DNA from: Microbacterium sp.
Lineage (GTDB): Bacteria; Actinomycetota; Actinomycetes; Actinomycetales; Microbacteriaceae
Direction of reading: 5' to 3'
Length of the DNA: 64,000 nucleotides
Assembly: GCA_002703245.1 (NCBI GenBank)
Contig: NZTV01000062.1
Span: forward strand, 1 to 64,000
Position 1 is the stretch's first letter, and each line of letters opens with the position of its first letter. The notes under the pieces were generated by a model. That model was not told where the DNA came from, made no database searches, and saw nothing but the letters and a program-made list of their open reading frames with translations. The position numbers were made by a program, and so were the translations under genes. Positions 25,408-32,749 of this stretch are shown here, piece by piece.

Positions 25408-25413
25408 TATCGT
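25408..25413 (+). promoter_or_regulatory. -10 box of the leaderless Lrp-gene promoter
   Basis: TATCGT, 6 bases, ATG at 25420. Confidence 0.6.
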
Positions 25414-25419
25414 CGGACG

Positions 25420-25893
25420 ATGACTGAACGAGCGAAGATACCGTCGCTGGATGACACGGACGTGCGACTGCTCGACGAGTTGCATCGGGACGCGCGCGCC
25501 CCGCTCAGTCGTCTGGCCACCGCCGTCGGCCTCGCGGCCTCGACGGTTCACGCGCGGGTGTCACGCTTGGTGTCCTCCGGCGTCATCCGCCGATTCACCG
25601 TCGACGTCGATCCCGCCACGCTCGGGTACGACACCGAGGCGCTGGTCTCGGTGCGCATCCGCCCGGGCGCCCGTGCGCAGCTGACCGCGTTCGCCGAACA
25701 GCTCGAGAAGCATCCGGACGTGGCGCAGTTCTTCTACCTCGCGGGCGCGGAGGACTTCGTCATCCACTACCGTGGCCGCACCCGCCACGACCTGCGGGGC
25801 TTCGTCACCGACCATCTGTCGACGCAGCCGATCGTGGCGGCCACGAGCACGAGCCTCATCTTCGAGCACACCCGCGGACCGTTGTCGGGGTGA
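25420..25893 (+). CDS. Lrp/AsnC family regulator of ald
   Basis: 157 residues. N-terminal helix-turn-helix (LDDTDVRLLDELHRDARAPLSRLATAVGLAASTVHARVSRL) and C-terminal RAM effector domain (EALVSVRIRPGARAQLTAF, VAQFFYLAGAEDFVIHYRG). Such regulators bind amino acids, commonly alanine, and activate ald. The divergent position 120 bases from ald supports that role. The start follows a leaderless promoter, excluding the upstream GTG at 25318. Confidence 0.9.
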   Translation: MTERAKIPSLDDTDVRLLDELHRDARAPLSRLATAVGLAASTVHARVSRLVSSGVIRRFTVDVDPATLGYDTEALVSVRIRPGARAQLTAFAEQLEKHPDVAQFFYLAGAEDFVIHYRGRTRHDLRGFVTDHLSTQPIVAATSTSLIFEHTRGPLSG

Positions 25894-25913
25894 CCGCCTC
25901 GCGGCGCGTCGGG

Positions 25914-26306
25914 TCAGACGAAGCGGTCCTCGACGGCCGCGCGGATGTGGTCGCGAAGCTCGCGCACGCCCTCCAGGCCCCACGATTCCGGGTTGGGGAA
26001 CTGCCACGTGACGAGCTCTCCGGCGACCTCGCCCGGCAGGTCGAGGCCCGGCTTCATCGTCACGACGACATCGGCTTCGGCCAGCAGCTCGGCGGTGACC
26101 GGACGCGGGCTCGCGGCGGAGGTGTCGATGCCGAGCTCACCGAGGGCCTCGGCGACCTCGGGGCTGATGCTCTCGCCGGGGGCCACTCCTGCGGAGGTCG
26201 CGTCGTAGCGGTCGCCGGCGAGGTGGTCGAGCAGATGGGCACCCAGCTGGGAGCGCCCGGCGTTGTGCGTGCAGATGAACAGGACGACGGGGCGCTCGGC
26301 GCTCAT
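25914..26306 (-). CDS. arsC: Arsenate reductase / low-molecular-weight phosphatase family
   Basis: 130 residues with the P-loop CTHNAGRSQ (Cys12, CX5R). The second and third cysteines of thioredoxin-coupled ArsC are absent (the loop reads VVTMKPGLDLPGEV), so if it reduces arsenate it should use mycothiol as in the Corynebacterium single-Cys enzymes; a plain low-molecular-weight phosphatase remains possible. RBS GGAGGT. Its ATG overlaps the final TGA of the flavoprotein gene upstream (ATGA), so the two form one unit. Confidence 0.82.
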   Translation of the reverse strand: MSAERPVVLFICTHNAGRSQLGAHLLDHLAGDRYDATSAGVAPGESISPEVAEALGELGIDTSAASPRPVTAELLAEADVVVTMKPGLDLPGEVAGELVTWQFPNPESWGLEGVRELRDHIRAAVEDRFV

Positions 26307-27694
26307 CGGGTGACCTCCAGAGGGTGGGTGGCGTGTTCGCGCGACCACGCCTGGGTGGCAGCCTGCACGGCATCCCATGGCGAGCCGAGCGGCGGGGTGT
26401 AGGACAGGTCGAGTTCGCCGACCTGGTCGACGGTGAGTCCGGCGTACAGCGCGGTGGCGTAGGTGTCGACGCGTTTGGCGGTCTCGGTGCCCAGGCGTCC
26501 GGTGAGTTGGGCGCCGAGGAGGCGTCCGGTCTCGGTGTCGCCGGTGATGCGGAAGTGGATCTGTTGCGCGCCGGGCTAGTAGCGCTTGTGGTCGTCGGCG
26601 GCTGAGGACGAGGTGGCGGGGTGGAACCCGTCCGACTCGGCCTCGTGCTGCCGGAGGCCGGTGCGGGCGGCGACGACATCGAAGACCTTGACGACCTGGG
26701 TCCCCACCGACCCGGCGAAGCGGGCGGCGCCGCCGACGGCGTTCTCGCCGGCGACCCGGCCCTGCTTGTGCGCGGTCGTCCCGAGCGGCAGGTAGGTCGT
26801 GCCGAGGAGGCGATGGTGGGTGATGACGCCGTCGCCGGCGGCGAAGACATGGGGCAGGCCGGTGCGCATGTGTTCGTCGACGACGACCGCGCGACCCGCG
26901 CCGAGCCGGGCGCCGGCGGACTCCAGGAGAGCGGTGTGGGGTCGCACGCCCACCACGACGAGCACGAGGTCGGCGGTGTGGGTGACCTCCTCGCCCTCCC
27001 GTTCGGCGTGCACCGTCAGTCCCGTGCCGGTCTTCTCGACGCCGCCCACCGCGGTACCCGTGTGCACGTCGACGCCGTGGGCGACGAGTTCGTCGTGGAC
27101 GGTCGCGGCCAGTTCGGGGTCGAGGGTCGAGAGCACCTCCGGCCCGCGCTGCAGTTGCGTGACGCGCATTCCGCGGCCGCGGAAACCCTCCGCCATCTCG
27201 AGGCCGACGTAGCCGGCGCCGACGATGATCGCCGAGGCCGGGCCGCGGCGCTCCAGGTCGGCGTCGAGGGCGAACGTGTCGCCCATAGAGTGGATGACGT
27301 GCACGCCGTCTTCGGGGCCGAGCCGGTCCATTCCGGCGATCCCCGCGAACGAGGGTAGCGCCCCGGTCCCGACGACCAACTCGTCGTAGTCGATCGTGGT
27401 CGGACCGTCGTGATCCGTGACCGTGAGTCGACGCGCGGCGACGTCGATCCCGGTCGCGAGGGTGTTCAGGCGCAGCCGCATCCCGGTGGCCTCGAGATCG
27501 GCGTGGGTGCAGTGGGCGAGGGACTGCCACGGCTGCACGTCGCCGGAGAAGTAGTACGGGATGCCGCAGATCGAGTAGTTCGGGTACTGATCGGCGACGA
27601 CGACGGTCACGTCGACATCCGGGTCGAACTCGCGGGCGCGCAGCGCCGCGGAGATCCCGGCGTCGCTGCCGCCGACGGCGACGAGGTGCGTCAT
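26303..27694 (-). pseudogene. FAD-dependent pyridine nucleotide-disulfide oxidoreductase with an in-frame TAG
   Basis: CoA-disulfide reductase / NADH oxidase-like flavoprotein. FAD loop VAVGGSDAGISAAL, redox Cys43 in SICGIPYYFSGDV, NAD loop IIVGAGYVGLEMAEGF and FAAGDG are intact. Codon 373 is TAG (bases 26576-26578): the frame reads ADDHKRY-stop-PGAQQIHFRI and then continues without shift through a complete C-terminal dimerisation domain (TGRLLGAQLTGR, LDLSYTPPLGSPWDAV) to TGA at 26303. Family members usually have Tyr-Tyr-Pro here, so TAC to TAG is the likely change. Without readthrough a 372-residue protein lacking the dimer domain results. RBS AAAGGG. Confidence 0.88.
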
Positions 27695-27755
27695 GGGGGC
27701 CCTTTCGACCCCGTCACTGTGCGCGCGTCGGATGAACGGGGGGCAAACAGCCCCG

Positions 27756-27914
27756 CTACGCGGGCAGGTTCATCATCGTGTAGGCGATGAGGATCGCGCC
27801 GACGGCGGCGAGGACGAGCATCGCCCAGACCGGGAGGCCTCCCACCTCCTGCCGGTACCAGGGCGTGAGAGCGCGTGAACGGCGGCGTGAGCGGCGTGTG
27901 CGACGAGCGTGCAT
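27756..27914 (-). CDS. 52-residue single-pass membrane protein
   Basis: Short frame MHARRTRRSRRRSRALTPWY, then RQEVGGLPVWAMLVLAAVGAILIAYTMMNLPA. The N-terminus carries ten Arg in the first 14 residues, followed by one hydrophobic helix of about 20 residues, so the basic end should face the cytoplasm. RBS GGGAGA lies 8 bases before the ATG. No family recognised. It lies upstream of the flavoprotein-arsC pair on the same strand with a 61-base gap. Confidence 0.55.
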   Translation of the reverse strand: MHARRTRRSRRRSRALTPWYRQEVGGLPVWAMLVLAAVGAILIAYTMMNLPA

Positions 27915-28062
27915 CGGTGATCTCCCGAGGTCGAGTGACGGGTCGAGCGGTCCCCGTTACCCCTGCGTCCGCTCGGGGCGATGCTAGCGACTTCGTGTTT
28001 CGACTCTGCGGCGGGCCGGTGTCGGAGGGAGGTCGCGTCGAGGGGCGTCTGGCGAGCGGCGG

Positions 28063-28638
28063 TCACACGACGAGGCTGCGGGCGGTGCTGATCAGGCGCA
28101 CCGCCTCCTCAGGGGAGATGCGGGCGAGCGCGTAGGCTCCGACGACCAGACCGGTCACGGTCGCGGAGGTGCGCTCGCGTTCGGCGGGGTCGTCGTGGGG
28201 GCGACGTGCGCGGATGCCGCGGTCGATGGCGTGGCGCAGTTCGGCCCGGTAGGCGGTGATGACCTCCGCGACGTCGGCGTCGTGCGCGAGCGGGGAGCCG
28301 GCGGTGTTGATGAGCAGGCATCCGTTCGCGGCGGCGGGGGTGTCGGCGCGTGCGAAGACCTGCGCGAGGCCGGAGAGGTAGTCGGCCAGTGCGCCGGAGG
28401 GCACCGGGTCGTGCAGGAGCGGACGCAGGCGCGGACGCACGATCTCGTCGAGGTAGCTCTGCACGGCAGCGTCGAAGAGACCGCGTTTGGAGCCGAACGC
28501 GTGGTAAAGACTGGACCGCCCCAGTCCGGTCGCGTGCTCGAGGTCGGGGATCGCGACCGCCTCGAACCCCAGCCGCCAGAACACCTCGCGCGCGGCGCGG
28601 ACGGCGGTGTCGCGGTCGAACGTGGCCGGTCTTCCCAT
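28063..28638 (-). CDS. TetR family repressor
   Basis: 191 residues. N-terminal helix-turn-helix (DTAVRAAREVFWRLGFEAVAIPDLEHATGLGRSSLYHAFGSKRGLFDAAV) and a C-terminal ligand domain of the type with NGCLLINTAGS, known from regulators of reductases responding to electrophiles or quinones. Divergent from the oxidoreductase at 28763 with two operator-like repeats between them, so it probably represses both. RBS GAGGGG. Confidence 0.9.
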   Translation of the reverse strand: MGRPATFDRDTAVRAAREVFWRLGFEAVAIPDLEHATGLGRSSLYHAFGSKRGLFDAAVQSYLDEIVRPRLRPLLHDPVPSGALADYLSGLAQVFARADTPAAANGCLLINTAGSPLAHDADVAEVITAYRAELRHAIDRGIRARRPHDDPAERERTSATVTGLVVGAYALARISPEEAVRLISTARSLVV

Positions 28639-28674
28639 GCGCGTGCCCCTCTGCCCGGTGTGGAGTCGATTTTT

Positions 28675-28714
28675 TGAAACGGTCGGTCCACTATATTGTG
28701 AAACGCTCGTTGCA
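28675..28714. promoter_or_regulatory. Two TetR operator-like repeats
   Basis: TGAAACG-ct-CGTTGCA at 28699-28714 is an inverted repeat with one mismatch; TGAAACG-gt-CGGTCCA at 28675-28690 is a weaker copy 24 bases away. They flank the AT-rich ctatattgtg, which offers -10 boxes to both strands (TATAGT on minus). This fits repression of both divergent genes. Confidence 0.55.
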
Positions 28715-28762
28715 GAAAGTTCGGACGCGCGCGATCCGCGCATCCGAGGAGGAGGTACCCGC

Positions 28763-29782
28763 ATGGCAGAGTTCCGCAGTACGCAGATCCGACTGGCCGC
28801 CCGCCCGACCGGATGGCCGACGCACGACGACTTCGAGACCGTCGAGGTCGTCCATTCGGATCTCGCCCCCGGCCAGGTGCGCGTGCGGAACGCGTTCGTG
28901 TCGGTTGACCCCTACATGCGAGGTCGCATGAGCGATGCGCGCAGCTACGTCGCGCCCTACGGCATCGGTGACACGATCGCGGGAGGGGCGATCGGTCGCG
29001 TCGTGGAGTCGACCGTCGACGAGATGCCGGTGGGTGCGGTCGTGCTGCACCAGCACGGGTGGACCGACACCGTGCAGGATGAGGCCGCCACCTTCCGTGT
29101 CGTCCCGGAGATCCCGGGGCTGCCCCTGTCGTTGCGTCTGCACATCCTCGGGATGACGGGCCTGACCGCGTACGTCGGCCTCACCGCGATCGCGGGGATG
29201 AAGGAAGGGGACACCGTCTTCGTGTCGGGCGCCGCCGGCGCGGTCGGGACCGCGGTCGGGCAGATCGCGAAGCTGCTCGGAGCCGGACGCGTGATCGGTT
29301 CGGCCGGGTCGGCCGAGAAGGTCTCGTTGCTGACCGGAAAGTACGGGTACGACGCGGCGTTCGACTACAAGGACGGCGACGTGCGCGGCCAGCTGGCGGC
29401 GGCCGCGCCGGAGGGTGTCGACGTCTTCTTCGACAACGTCGGTGGCGACCACCTGGAAGCCGCTCTCGCGGCGTTCAACGACGGCGGTCGGGCGGCGCTG
29501 TGCGGCGCGATCTCGGTGTACAACTCCACCGAGTCGGTCCCCGGACCTGACAACATGTCGAACATCATCACGCGGGGCCTGACCCTGCAGGGCTTCACGT
29601 TGGGGTCGTGGCTGCACCTCGCACCGGAGTTCCAGGAGAAGATGACCGCGTGGTTCGCCGCGGGGCGCATCGCGTACGACGAGACCGTCTACGAGGGCAT
29701 CGACCGGACCGTCGATGCGTTCCTCGACATGATGCGGGGGGTCAACACGGGCAAGATGCTCGTGCGTGTCGGCGAGGTCTGA
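28763..29782 (+). CDS. NADP-dependent alkenal/prostaglandin-reductase-like oxidoreductase
   Basis: 339 residues, zinc-free medium-chain dehydrogenase of the PTGR/NADP-dependent oxidoreductase type (NADPH reduction of enone or alkenal double bonds). Markers are FVSVDPYMRGRM, ILGMTGLTAYVGL, VFVSGAAGAVGTAVGQIAKL (NADP loop) and FDNVGGDHLEAAL. RBS GGAGGAGG. Induction through the divergent TetR by reactive carbonyl compounds is plausible but inferred. Confidence 0.9.
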   Translation: MAEFRSTQIRLAARPTGWPTHDDFETVEVVHSDLAPGQVRVRNAFVSVDPYMRGRMSDARSYVAPYGIGDTIAGGAIGRVVESTVDEMPVGAVVLHQHGWTDTVQDEAATFRVVPEIPGLPLSLRLHILGMTGLTAYVGLTAIAGMKEGDTVFVSGAAGAVGTAVGQIAKLLGAGRVIGSAGSAEKVSLLTGKYGYDAAFDYKDGDVRGQLAAAAPEGVDVFFDNVGGDHLEAALAAFNDGGRAALCGAISVYNSTESVPGPDNMSNIITRGLTLQGFTLGSWLHLAPEFQEKMTAWFAAGRIAYDETVYEGIDRTVDAFLDMMRGVNTGKMLVRVGEV

Positions 29783-29837
29783 GCGTCCGCGTCGCGACGT
29801 GGGGCGCGCGGCCGCGCCGAAATTTCTGGCCTGAGGC

Positions 29838-29843
29838 TAAGAT
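29838..29843 (+). promoter_or_regulatory. -10 box of a leaderless promoter for the LacI-like gene
   Basis: TAAGAT, 6 bases, ATG at 29850. Confidence 0.55.
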
Positions 29844-29849
29844 CTCGAT

Positions 29850-30407
29850 ATGGCTGGTCAGAGCCGAAAGGCGACCCTGCAGGACATCGCCGACATCGTC
29901 GGCATGAGCCGGATGTCCATCTCGCGCATCCTGAACGGGAAACAGCAGACCTCTCCGGAGATGGACGAGCGCATCCGCGAGGCGATCGTCGAGACCGGTT
30001 ACCGGATGAATCGTGCCGCGAGCGCCCTCCGTCAGGGGCGCGCGCTGCCCACCGTGGGCCTTGTCGTCGAGCGCTTCACCGACACGTCGTGCAGCGCGAT
30101 CGCCGAGGCTGCGGCCGACGTGGCGGACGAACGCGGTGCGGTACTCGTCGTGGTGCGCGAGCGGCCAGGGGGTGGGGTCGAGGCGCTGGTGTCCCGCAAC
30201 GTGGACGGCGTCCTCGTCTGCGACCGTGACGAGACCGCGAAGGCGTGGAACGTCGATCGCCCCGTGGTGGCGGTGGGCGGTGGAGCCGGCGCCCTCCCGC
30301 AGGAACTCGGTGTCGCCGCCCGTGCGGCGACGGCGCACCTGTTCGAGCTGATCAACGGGGCCGCCGCCGAGATCTCGGGAGAAGGCGCCGCGCGCGACAC
30401 GGTCTAG
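29850..30407 (+). CDS. Short LacI-type regulator
   Basis: 185 residues. A complete LacI DNA-binding domain and hinge helix (TLQDIADIVGMSRMSISRILNGKQQTS, YRMNRAASALRQGR) followed by only the first subdomain of the periplasmic-binding-like ligand domain (LPTVGLVVERF, VDGVLVCDRD, RPVVAVGG). It ends about 150 residues earlier than normal members (330-340). No reading frame downstream supplies the rest, so either a truncated gene or a natural short form. Confidence 0.7.
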   Translation: MAGQSRKATLQDIADIVGMSRMSISRILNGKQQTSPEMDERIREAIVETGYRMNRAASALRQGRALPTVGLVVERFTDTSCSAIAEAAADVADERGAVLVVVRERPGGGVEALVSRNVDGVLVCDRDETAKAWNVDRPVVAVGGGAGALPQELGVAARAATAHLFELINGAAAEISGEGAARDTV

Positions 30408-30515
30408 CGTGCCGGTATGCGGCCCTCGCGGGGTCGGACGGGGGCGCCGCTAATGCATCACGGGGATGCGTGCAACCGGTCGCCGGAAATCGGGGTGATG
30501 GGTCAGAGTCGAGTC

Positions 30516-30869
30516 ATGAGAAGTGTCACCTACGCCGGACAGAACATCCTGACCGCCGACGACGTCGCCGAGGCGATGGTGGCTCTCTCGGTGGCGCTGA
30601 GCAACGAGCGACGTACCGAGGTGGTGACCGTGCCGATCTGCACGACCGAGGGGAATGTGGCCACGGCAGACCTGGTCATCGGCGCCGGCAACGACGTGAT
30701 CTCCGTGCCGGTCGAGTGGATGGGCGAGGAACCCGACTTCGACGATGCCGCCGAGCGGTTGCGCGCGCATGTGCTCTACCCGTCGACCCCGATCGTCGCC
30801 GCCGGGAACCCGCCGGAGCGCGGCGTCGACTGGGCCGGTGACCTCGACCTCGACATCGACCGCGGCTGA
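30516..30869 (+). CDS. Hypothetical protein, 117 residues
   Basis: Soluble acidic protein starting MRSVTYAGQNILTADDVAEAM, with ALSNERRTEVVTVPICTT and PVEWMGEEPDFDDAAERL. No family recognised. ATG 30516 stands 6 bases behind a weak -10 (CAGAGT); in-frame starts exist upstream at 30417 and 30495. Convergent with the ribokinase gene. Confidence 0.55.
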   Translation: MRSVTYAGQNILTADDVAEAMVALSVALSNERRTEVVTVPICTTEGNVATADLVIGAGNDVISVPVEWMGEEPDFDDAAERLRAHVLYPSTPIVAAGNPPERGVDWAGDLDLDIDRG

Positions 30870-30894
30870 TCCGCCGCCCCGCCGCCGGACGGGT

Positions 30895-31707
30895 TCAGTC
30901 GGTGAGCCACTGTTGGGCGCCGCGACGCAGACACGCGGCGGTGGCCGCGTCGACCGCGCGTTGCAACGCGTCCCCGCGGCCGGCCCCGGCCACGAGCGCG
31001 GCGGCGAGGGTGCCGGCGAACGCGTCTCCGGCGCCGGCGGTGTCCAGCGGCGTGATCGGTTCGGGCGTCGCGACCTCCCCCGCCCAGCGGGCACCGTCGC
31101 CGCCCCGGGTGGTGCAGATGCGGTCCTGCGCGACGCGTTCGCCGAGCTGACGCCGCTCGTGCTCGTTGACGATCACGACGTCGGCCTGTTCGAGCACATC
31201 GCCGAGATCGTCGCGCCAGGGCGAGGGGTTGACCACGAGGGTCGCCCCGGCGTCCGCGGCGCGGGTGGCCACGGCGCGGACGACCGCGGCGGGGATCTCG
31301 AACTGCACCACCACGACGTCGTCGGGTGTCCACGTCTCCGCCGCGACCTGTTCCGCCGACACCCGGCCGTTGGCACCCTCGGTGACGACGATCACGTTCT
31401 CGCCGGTGCTGTCCACGATGACGGTCGCGGCGCCCGTGGGGACGTCGGCGAGTCGCGCCACCGCGGAGGTGTCGATACCGGCGGCCGAGAGGTGGCGCAG
31501 GTAGCGGTCACCGTCGGCGCCGACCGCGGCGATCATGCGGGTCGGGGCGCCGGCGGCGGCCGCCGCGGCGGCCTGGTTGCCGCCCTTGCCGCCGGGCATG
31601 AACGCGCCGGAGAGGCTGTGCACGGTCTCGCCGGGGGAGGGGATGCGTTCGACCTCGAGCACCGTGTCGAGGTTGAGGGAGCCGACGACGACGACCGTGC
31701 CGTTCAC
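30895..31707 (-). CDS. rbsK: Ribokinase
   Basis: ATP-dependent phosphorylation of D-ribose to ribose 5-phosphate. 270 residues of the PfkB fold: VVVGSLNLD near the N-terminus, PGGKGGNQAAAAAAAG (sugar-binding Gly-Gly-Lys-Gly-Gly-Asn), VNPSPWRDDL, and the catalytic signature DTAGAGDAFAG. The GTG start overlaps the stop of the nucleoside hydrolase by GTGA. The pair forms a salvage unit: the hydrolase frees ribose and the kinase traps it. Confidence 0.93.
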   Translation of the reverse strand: MNGTVVVVGSLNLDTVLEVERIPSPGETVHSLSGAFMPGGKGGNQAAAAAAAGAPTRMIAAVGADGDRYLRHLSAAGIDTSAVARLADVPTGAATVIVDSTGENVIVVTEGANGRVSAEQVAAETWTPDDVVVVQFEIPAAVVRAVATRAADAGATLVVNPSPWRDDLGDVLEQADVVIVNEHERRQLGERVAQDRICTTRGGDGARWAGEVATPEPITPLDTAGAGDAFAGTLAAALVAGAGRGDALQRAVDAATAACLRRGAQQWLTD

Positions 31708-32663
31708 GACAGCGCTCCGACGAACAGCTCGCGGTAGCGGGTGGTGTCGACGGCGGTGACGACGCCGGTCGAGGCGTGGGTTCCGGGGGCCCCGGGGGCG
31801 GCGTGGCGCATGTCCACGATCGTCTGTCCCCGGGTCTCGCCCGGCGCGAGCGCCACGCCGACCGGCGCGGCCACGACGGTCAGCGCGCCCGGGTCGATCA
31901 CCGCGCACACGGTGCCCGCGTCGCCGAGCGGCGCTTCGCCGGCGCGCACGCGCCCCTCCTCGCCGCGGCCGGCGGTCAGGTGGTCCAAAAGCCCGCCGGC
32001 GAGCTGTGCCGCGGGCCGTGCGGACGAGGCGAGTGCGCGGATCGCGGTGGTGTCGCACGTGGCGGCGTAGAACGGTTCCAGCCCGTACATGAGGGTCGGC
32101 ACGCCGCTGTCGAGCACGACCTCGGCGGCCTCCGGGTCATGCCAGACGTTGAACTCCGCGACCGCCGTGACGTTGCCGGTACCGATCGCGCCGCCCATGA
32201 ACACGATGCGGGCGATCTTCGCGCGCACCGCCGGGTACATGCGCAGCAGGAGTGCGATGTTCGTCAGCGGCGCGAGCGCGATGATCGTCATCGGATCGGC
32301 GGCCTCGTCGAGGGTGCGGCGCAGGAGCTCGACGGCGTGAGCGTCGACCGGGGCCCCGCCGTGGGCCGGGAGGGTGATGTCGGCGAGTCCGTTGGCGCCG
32401 TGGACGTGGCTCGCGTCGCGGGGGCGTCCGACGAGCGGTCCCTCCGCGCCGGCGGCGACGGGGATGTCGTCTCGCCCGGCGACGGCGAGCACCCCGAGGG
32501 TGTTCTCGACGACCTGCGCGAGCGAGACATTCCCTGCGGCGCATGTCACCGCCTTCACCTCGAGGGAGGGGTGCGTGGCGGCCAGGAGGAGGGCCAGTGC
32601 GTCGTCGATGCCGGTGTCGACGTCGAGGATCACCGGGAGAGGGGAGGAGGGGGAGGCGTTCAC
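31704..32663 (-). CDS. Inosine/uridine-preferring nucleoside hydrolase
   Basis: Hydrolyses ribonucleosides to base plus ribose. About 319 residues with the calcium-binding signature DVDTGIDDALAL, MTIIALAPLTNIALLL, IVFMGGAIGTGNVT, AEFNVWHDPEAA and the late catalytic-His region. GTG 32663 follows GGAAGG directly and a CATGCT -10-like box; an ATG at 32717 would add 18 unconserved residues. First gene of the two-gene operon with ribokinase. Confidence 0.88.
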   Translation of the reverse strand: MNASPSSPLPVILDVDTGIDDALALLLAATHPSLEVKAVTCAAGNVSLAQVVENTLGVLAVAGRDDIPVAAGAEGPLVGRPRDASHVHGANGLADITLPAHGGAPVDAHAVELLRRTLDEAADPMTIIALAPLTNIALLLRMYPAVRAKIARIVFMGGAIGTGNVTAVAEFNVWHDPEAAEVVLDSGVPTLMYGLEPFYAATCDTTAIRALASSARPAAQLAGGLLDHLTAGRGEEGRVRAGEAPLGDAGTVCAVIDPGALTVVAAPVGVALAPGETRGQTIVDMRHAAPGAPGTHASTGVVTAVDTTRYRELFVGALS

Positions 32664-32749
32664 CCTTCCAGCATGCCGTGTCCGCGCCTTCCGACATGCC
32701 GCAGGGCCCGCGTGCACCGGAGTGCAGCGGGCCCCGCGGGAGGTGACGG

